DNA from: Cryptomeria japonica
Lineage: Eukaryota; Streptophyta; Pinopsida; Cupressales; Cupressaceae
Length of the DNA stretch: 64,000 nucleotides
Reading direction: 5' to 3'
Assembly: GCF_030272615.1 (NCBI RefSeq)
Contig: NC_081412.1
Location: 97,213,796 to 97,277,795 of the forward strand
The translations under genes and the position numbers were made by a program. Numbering within the stretch: position 1 is the first letter of the stretch; each line of letters begins with the position of its first letter. Below the pieces are notes generated by a model, which searched no databases, was not told the origin of the DNA, and saw nothing but the letters and a program-made list of their open reading frames with translations. Below, in pieces: positions 37,801-43,800 of this stretch.

Positions 37801-40800
37801 AGAAGGCTTTCTGCGACATTTGTCAGATTATGGGACATTTGACAAAGGAATGTCCCGACAATATGAAAAACAGGAGCCAACAAGTTCTCTTCATGCAAGA
37901 GCAACTGGCCGTCGGAACTTCGCAAACCAACACAATGGCATCATCTGGAGGTTATCGGGACAACAGACGCGGTGGCGGAAGGAATAGCAACAATAACAAT
38001 AACGGAAGCTATATCCAGTATGACGCCAAGGGTCGGCCAATTATCCAATGTAGGGCCTGTAATTAGTGGGGGCACTTCGCCCGTGATTGCACGCAGGAAG
38101 CCACCCCTCAGCACCTCTGCCGATGGTGTGGGCCAGGCGACCATGACGACGCAAATTGCCCACAGGGAGGGGTTAATCTTCTCAACATTGAGAAGACTGG
38201 TGAGAAAGAAGTACTGGCAATCACCCGTGCCCAAACGAAAAAGGCCACTTATCTCGACCCCCATATGGAGAAGGAGAGATTACGGGAGGCAAAGGCCAAT
38301 ATCGAACGTGAGATGACGGTCGAACGACGGGACAACGAGGTGGCGAGTACATCATCCCGTACGGAAGCGGAAAATAACATCATTGGGCAAGTACTGCAGA
38401 TGGAAGTACCTATAAGGGTAAAGGACCTTCTAAAAACAATGCCGCAGTTAAGAACCGCCATTTTTAGTTCCATACAAACCACTGTGCAGGCACCTTTGCG
38501 TGCCACACGGGCGGAAGCTCCGGTCAGCCCCTCGGCTGACCCAATGTTGTTGGCCTTAAATAGTGGTCGGCATCCTGCTGTAGTAGAGATGGGAATTCTC
38601 GGGGCTATCCTCAAAGACACCATTGTGGACAGAGGTTCGGGGGTGAATGTACTGCCAGAGGATACGTGGAAGAAGCTGGGGAAGCCAACACTATGGCCAC
38701 CCACGTTCAACTTGGTAGGTGCAGACCAGCACGACATCAAGCCACTCGGCACCCTGATGGCCCAACCGGTCACCATCGGCACGCAATCTTTCATACTAGA
38801 TTTTGTGGTAATCCCACTCAAGAAGAAGGGGTACGACGCCATCTTAGGCAGAGGGTGGCTGGTTACAGCAAAGGTGAACCACGACTGGAAAAACAACACC
38901 CTTTCTATGGAGAAAGGGGGGCGGAAGTACACCATTGATCTGAGGACCTAGGTTGTTGACGAGGAACTGACATCATCTTCGGAATCGGAGGGTGAAGGGA
39001 AAGGCTCCCCGAGGGACGAAGGACGGGGCTGCAGGGAGCCCAACGACGAAGGGATTCTCAAACTAGGAGAGTGCTCTGAGGATGAGACAGGGTCATTGAA
39101 CGGGCTCTTCCATTGGCAAATGGAGGATTATGAAATGTTCCAGAGCTATAGGCTCAAAGTAGAGGAACTAGAGCAAGTAACAGAGAAGGCGTACCTGCCA
39201 AAATACATAGAATATTGGAAGGGAGATGCCCCAAACCTCGGTGACGTAGATAATCTGAAGAACAATTGTGTCGACAACGATTGGAACCCTGTGTGGAAGG
39301 CTGCTGACTTCAAAATCTTTATTATTCTTCTTCTTCTTATGTACGGGAAGGAGACCGTGGTCCTTGTAGAATTTGTGGTTCCAGGTCTTCGGATGGCCAT
39401 TGAAAATAGATTGGCCACCAACGGACCCAAATTGAAACCCTACCACGCGAAGTGTGCAAGGGACCCGAGAGGCCAAACGGACACTCGAGAGCCCCGAGGG
39501 GGACCCGAGAGGATGGAAGGGGACTCAAGAGGCCAAGCAGGCGACTCAAGAGGCACAGGACCACAGCAGGCGACCCTCGGGCGAGGAAAACCGAGAAGGA
39601 TGAAGGGCAATCCGAGAGACAGGGGACCCGAGCAGACGACTCTCTAGACAACTAAATTAGGAGATAAAAAAAAAACCCCCAAAAAACAAAACCGTACGGT
39701 CGTATGACAGGCGATCGTACGGTCAAAAATATTAAATAAATTAAAAAACCCGTATGGTCGTACGACAGGCGACCATACGGTCAAAAAATTATTTAAAAAA
39801 AAAAAAAGTGGGCCCATTGTACGGTGGAACCACTGTGCGATGGGGCCACCGACGGTGACACCACTGACGGTGGAACCACTGTGCGATGGGGCCACCGACG
39901 GTGGAACCACTGTGCGGTGGGGCCACCGGCGGTGGATGCCACCGTGCGGTGGCCACCGCACACCGCCAACCGCCGAAATAAAACCTCGCTCGCACACTCC
40001 CGCGCGCACAACTCCGAAGCCACACACTCCCGCAGCCCGCGCATCGCCCGCAGCCGCACAACTCAACCGCCCGCACACTCACGCGCCGAACAGCCCGCAG
40101 CCGCAGTTGCACAACCCACAGCCGCAGCCGCACAGCGCGAAGCCGCATAGCCACGCAGTCGCTTCGTCGTCAGTGGTCACTGTATTGTTGAATTGCGTTG
40201 GGCGTGCGGAAGGAGGACCGTACGGTGTGCATAGTTGAGCATGTTGTCGGTACGCTGGAGGTGTGTCCGTACGGTAAGGAGGGTGTCGACCGCACGATCG
40301 GAGGTGCCAGTGCTATTGTTGACCGTACAGGGAGGTTGTATGGCCGGGGTGCCATCGGGGACATTATAGTGCCAAAAAAAAAACAAAAAAAACGACGACG
40401 ACGAGATTTAAAATGATTCGCTGGAGTTTGAAGCCAAGACACTGGAAATTCAGAGTGGAGAAGAAGGGTTTTTGGCATCTTAAAATATCACAGAAATGCT
40501 GTGCGCCATGGACTTTCATATGGTGCTGCCCCTCGACCCCACTGGGGACGTTGCCCCCAGACCCCAGTTTATTTTTGAGCTACAGAATACCACGGGAAGT
40601 GTGAGAAAGAAGCCTGCAGCTAAGCATTGGCGGGGAAGCCATAAGCCGTAGAGGGAGACAGATTTGGAGGTTGGGAACAAATAGAGTTTGAGGGAAGGCA
40701 TTGCAGGTCCGCGTAGTTGTATGGCACCAGGGAGTTACTCAGTTCAGTTTTTAGCCTTTGGGGAGTGTGATGGAGGATTTGAGGTGTCTCCTAGCCTTTG

Positions 40801-43800
40801 TGCCAACGGGTTGTGGCCACCTCCAGGCAGGAATGGTATGCTTTGAGGAACTTGGAGTAGGTCTCAACTGGACGTGAGGTTGCCTTGGTGGATGCAGAGA
40901 GGGCTCGGGAGGAGCTGACCACCAGGTTGGAGGCAGTACTAGCGTGAGACTTAGCTCAGCGTACCCAGGAGTTGGATGCCGAGAGGGCAATGCGGGTGGC
41001 TATCGAGGACAAATTGGCTAGGGAGACAATATCATTTGAGTAGCAGTTGGTGGAGGCTGAGACTGAAAAGCATGTCTTGCAGACAAGTTTGGTTTAGGCA
41101 CAGGAGGATTGTGATGTCAAAGGAAGCACTAATGGTGAAATCCGCACTTGAGCATCGGATGGTAGCAGAAAAGGGTTTTTCAGGCGAGGACGCAACAAGT
41201 GTATAAGTTCTGGGCTCGACTGGCTTTAGCAGTTTTGTTTAATGTCATCTCTATTTTGTATTAAGTTGTCCGGAGATGACTTCTTTTCTTTTGGGGGGGA
41301 TGATGTTGGCGGCAATATTGTACACGGAAATAAAACTAGTTAATTAAGCTGTAGTCGTGTTGGTTAGTTGGCAACCGAGGGGTGGCAGTTGCGGTGCGAC
41401 GGTTGGCGCTCGCACCCCCTCGGTATCTTTATATACTCCTCATTGTAACTTGTAAAGGACACACGAATTATGAAGGGAATAATATCTGATATATTGCATC
41501 TGGTATCTATGGCATTATTATTCTGCATTATGTGTTTTATCTGTGTGCTTTAAGTTATTCACCCGAGAGGGCAAACATCTATATTTTTGAGTGGCCAACT
41601 ATTCGTGAAATTTCCCAATGAATGCAAACCATTTATGAAATATCACTGATTTGTTCAATGCATGACAACTGTTTGGGAATATGCCTATGATCATTAATGA
41701 TAGTTGCAGCTGTTCTTAATCATTAGAATCAGAAATATTGTTTAGTTCCATGTTCTACCAACTCTTTGACAATGCATTTGTGAATTAAAAATCAGAAAAT
41801 TTGCAAGTTTATTGATTTTTCTTTTGGTAGGACTAGGGATATTACATTGATTGTCAGTATTATTATTTTAATATCACCACTTATGATTAAGTTAAATTTA
41901 CTTTTGACTTTTTAATTATTATTTTAAAAAATTTATTTAGAATTCGAGTTAATTTATGAAAATTATATGTAGTAGCCTACCAAGACTGGAAACAGGACAT
42001 TGCCTCTTTGGCAAAATTGTTTTCAGAACAAGCTATGAGCTAACTCTAAAGTAATCCTTCCATTCTTTTAGACGTTACAACTTTGGTCTGTGACTTTTTG
42101 TATGACTTGTATTAGTTTTGGCTAGTGGTATTCAATCCTGATAAATACAGCCATTGGCAGTTTACTAATAAAAAGGCGTTATCCAACTCAAATATCGTGT
42201 CCAATCTAGGTATCTGCTGAAACAATGAAAAGCTATGCTGTGAAGTTTTCTCCATTCTGGAATGAAATTATAAGGAATCTACGTGAGGAAGATTTTATCA
42301 CAAATCGGTGAGCCTAGAATTCTCACTGCAGATTATGTAAGTTTTAATTCCTTTTGAAAAGCTGTAAAAACCTGGTATGAAGTCCCGTTTCTTTTATTTT
42401 GCCTTTTGCAGGGAAATGGAGTTACTTTTTATTTCAGGCAATACTGAAAACATACCTGTTGTACAATGGCCCCTATTTCTTCTGGCTAGCAAGGTGCTGA
42501 GTTTTTCATTCCACTGTGCCCTGCAGTTATGCTTTTTATATTTGTATTTTCCCTCGTTTTGTAATAATAATATTATAATAAGGATTTTGTATTCAGGAGT
42601 TGCTTATAGATTATAATGCTTAAATAGAATTGGGTCACCTGTCCTTTTGATTCAAACAGGTGTTTTTGGCCATAGACTTGGCTGCAGAATGCAAGGATTC
42701 ACAGGGTGAACTTTGGGATAGAATTTCCAAGGATGATTACATGAAATATGCAGTACAAGAATGCTATTATAGCGTGGAAACTACATTGAAAGCAATTCTG
42801 GATGATGAGGGTAAATTATGGTATGATGTCAGTGGAGTTCATGTTTTAAAGTTATGAGAGCTAGAAATGATTTTGGTATTAATTGTGTATAACAAGACTG
42901 CTATGTTTTTGCATCCAATGCTTTGATAATTAATTCATATGTGAACATAAGGTTGTGAAAATAATTTTGAGTGCAGGGTGGAAAGGATATTTGGTGATAT
43001 ACTTGCAAGTCTATCAAAAGGGACCATTCTTGATGATTTTCAGCTAAACAAGCTGCTCCTTGTCATATCAAGAATATCTGCATTGACTGGACTTCTGGTA
43101 CAATTTGTTTCATACATTATATGTTTTAAGCTAAAAATTATAATGACTGTGATGGATTTTATCGTTTTCTTAAAAAGAGGAAAAATTTATGCTGGGAGAT
43201 TCTCTCATAAATCGGGGAAAGTGGCTAGCTGAAATGCAGGCCTATTTATAGTTATACTGTGTTTGGATCATAGAGTTTATTCAAATTCTACATACATACG
43301 GTGATGTAGAACTGAAATCCTGTACTTGTAGAAAGTGCACAATGTCATTTGCAAAACGTCAATAAGCATTGTAAAAAAAGAAATCAAAACTACTAGAGTT
43401 TCTTTCTGCCCTTTTTCTGTAGTGGAATGGGAACCATAAATGCAACATTAAGTGTGGATAGAAAATAGGCTGAAATTAAGAAATACTTGGAGAATGTATG
43501 ATTGAGTTTGCATAGTTTACCTCTCACTGTCTCTAGTAACAATAATATTGCTAGGCAATCCACCAGTATATTTTTAGTTAGGAAGCTTTCAGGAAAACAA
43601 GTTCTATTGTGGTTGGACTAAGATTCAAATCTCTCTGGGGTAAATAAACTATTAGCAACAGATATGATATCCCACATGTCCTGTCCCTTCCAAGTAAGTC
43701 AAGGGCTACTTTTATACTGGAATGCAACTGAAGTGGGCTGTATAGTAGCAAACATCAATTTGTCCAATAAACCATGGTGTAATGTACAACTCTCCGATTT

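Larger units (their letters stand above)
39648..41303 (+). other. Element 2 3' region: CGTACGG palindromes, minisatellite, decayed downstream frame
   Basis: After ORF2 come two 58-bp copies rich in ccgtacgg (39691-39791), a ggtggaaccac minisatellite (39806-39965), a cgcagccgcac tract (39990-40150), and a gacgttgcccccagaccccag hairpin segment near 40545. A frame with coiled-coil character (40860-41110) then appears, broken by stops. Confidence 0.65.
35730..41577 (+). mobile_element. Non-autonomous Ty3/Gypsy-derived element 2 (5,848 bp): gag and protease, no RT/RNase H/integrase core
   Basis: LTRs 35730-36002 (273 bp) and 41304-41577 (274 bp) differ at 8 bases and one indel. A perfect tctat duplication flanks the element (35725-35729 and 41578-41582). 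Its LTRs are different in sequence from element 1's apart from both ends (tgttg-cgg and acccgagagggcaaaca), yet the inner coding region is closely related and carries the same pol deletion. It lies in the opposite orientation to element 1. Confidence 0.94.
2732..42209 (+). other. Giant phase-0 intron (39,478 bp) of the callose synthase gene
   Basis: Donor gttgtt at 2732 and acceptor caatctag at 42209. The flanking exons join in frame (SGQ then VSAETMK). Inside are two Gypsy-derived elements, two solo LTRs, one complete and several broken hAT elements, a SINE-like unit and simple repeats. No recognisable callose synthase exon lies in between. Confidence 0.85.

Noticed and set aside
26853-41577. 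Search for reverse transcriptase, RNase H or integrase catalytic core in the Gypsy elements
   Set aside because: No YxDD-type or DD35E-type region is present. The frame passes directly from the protease and linker to the integrase tail.
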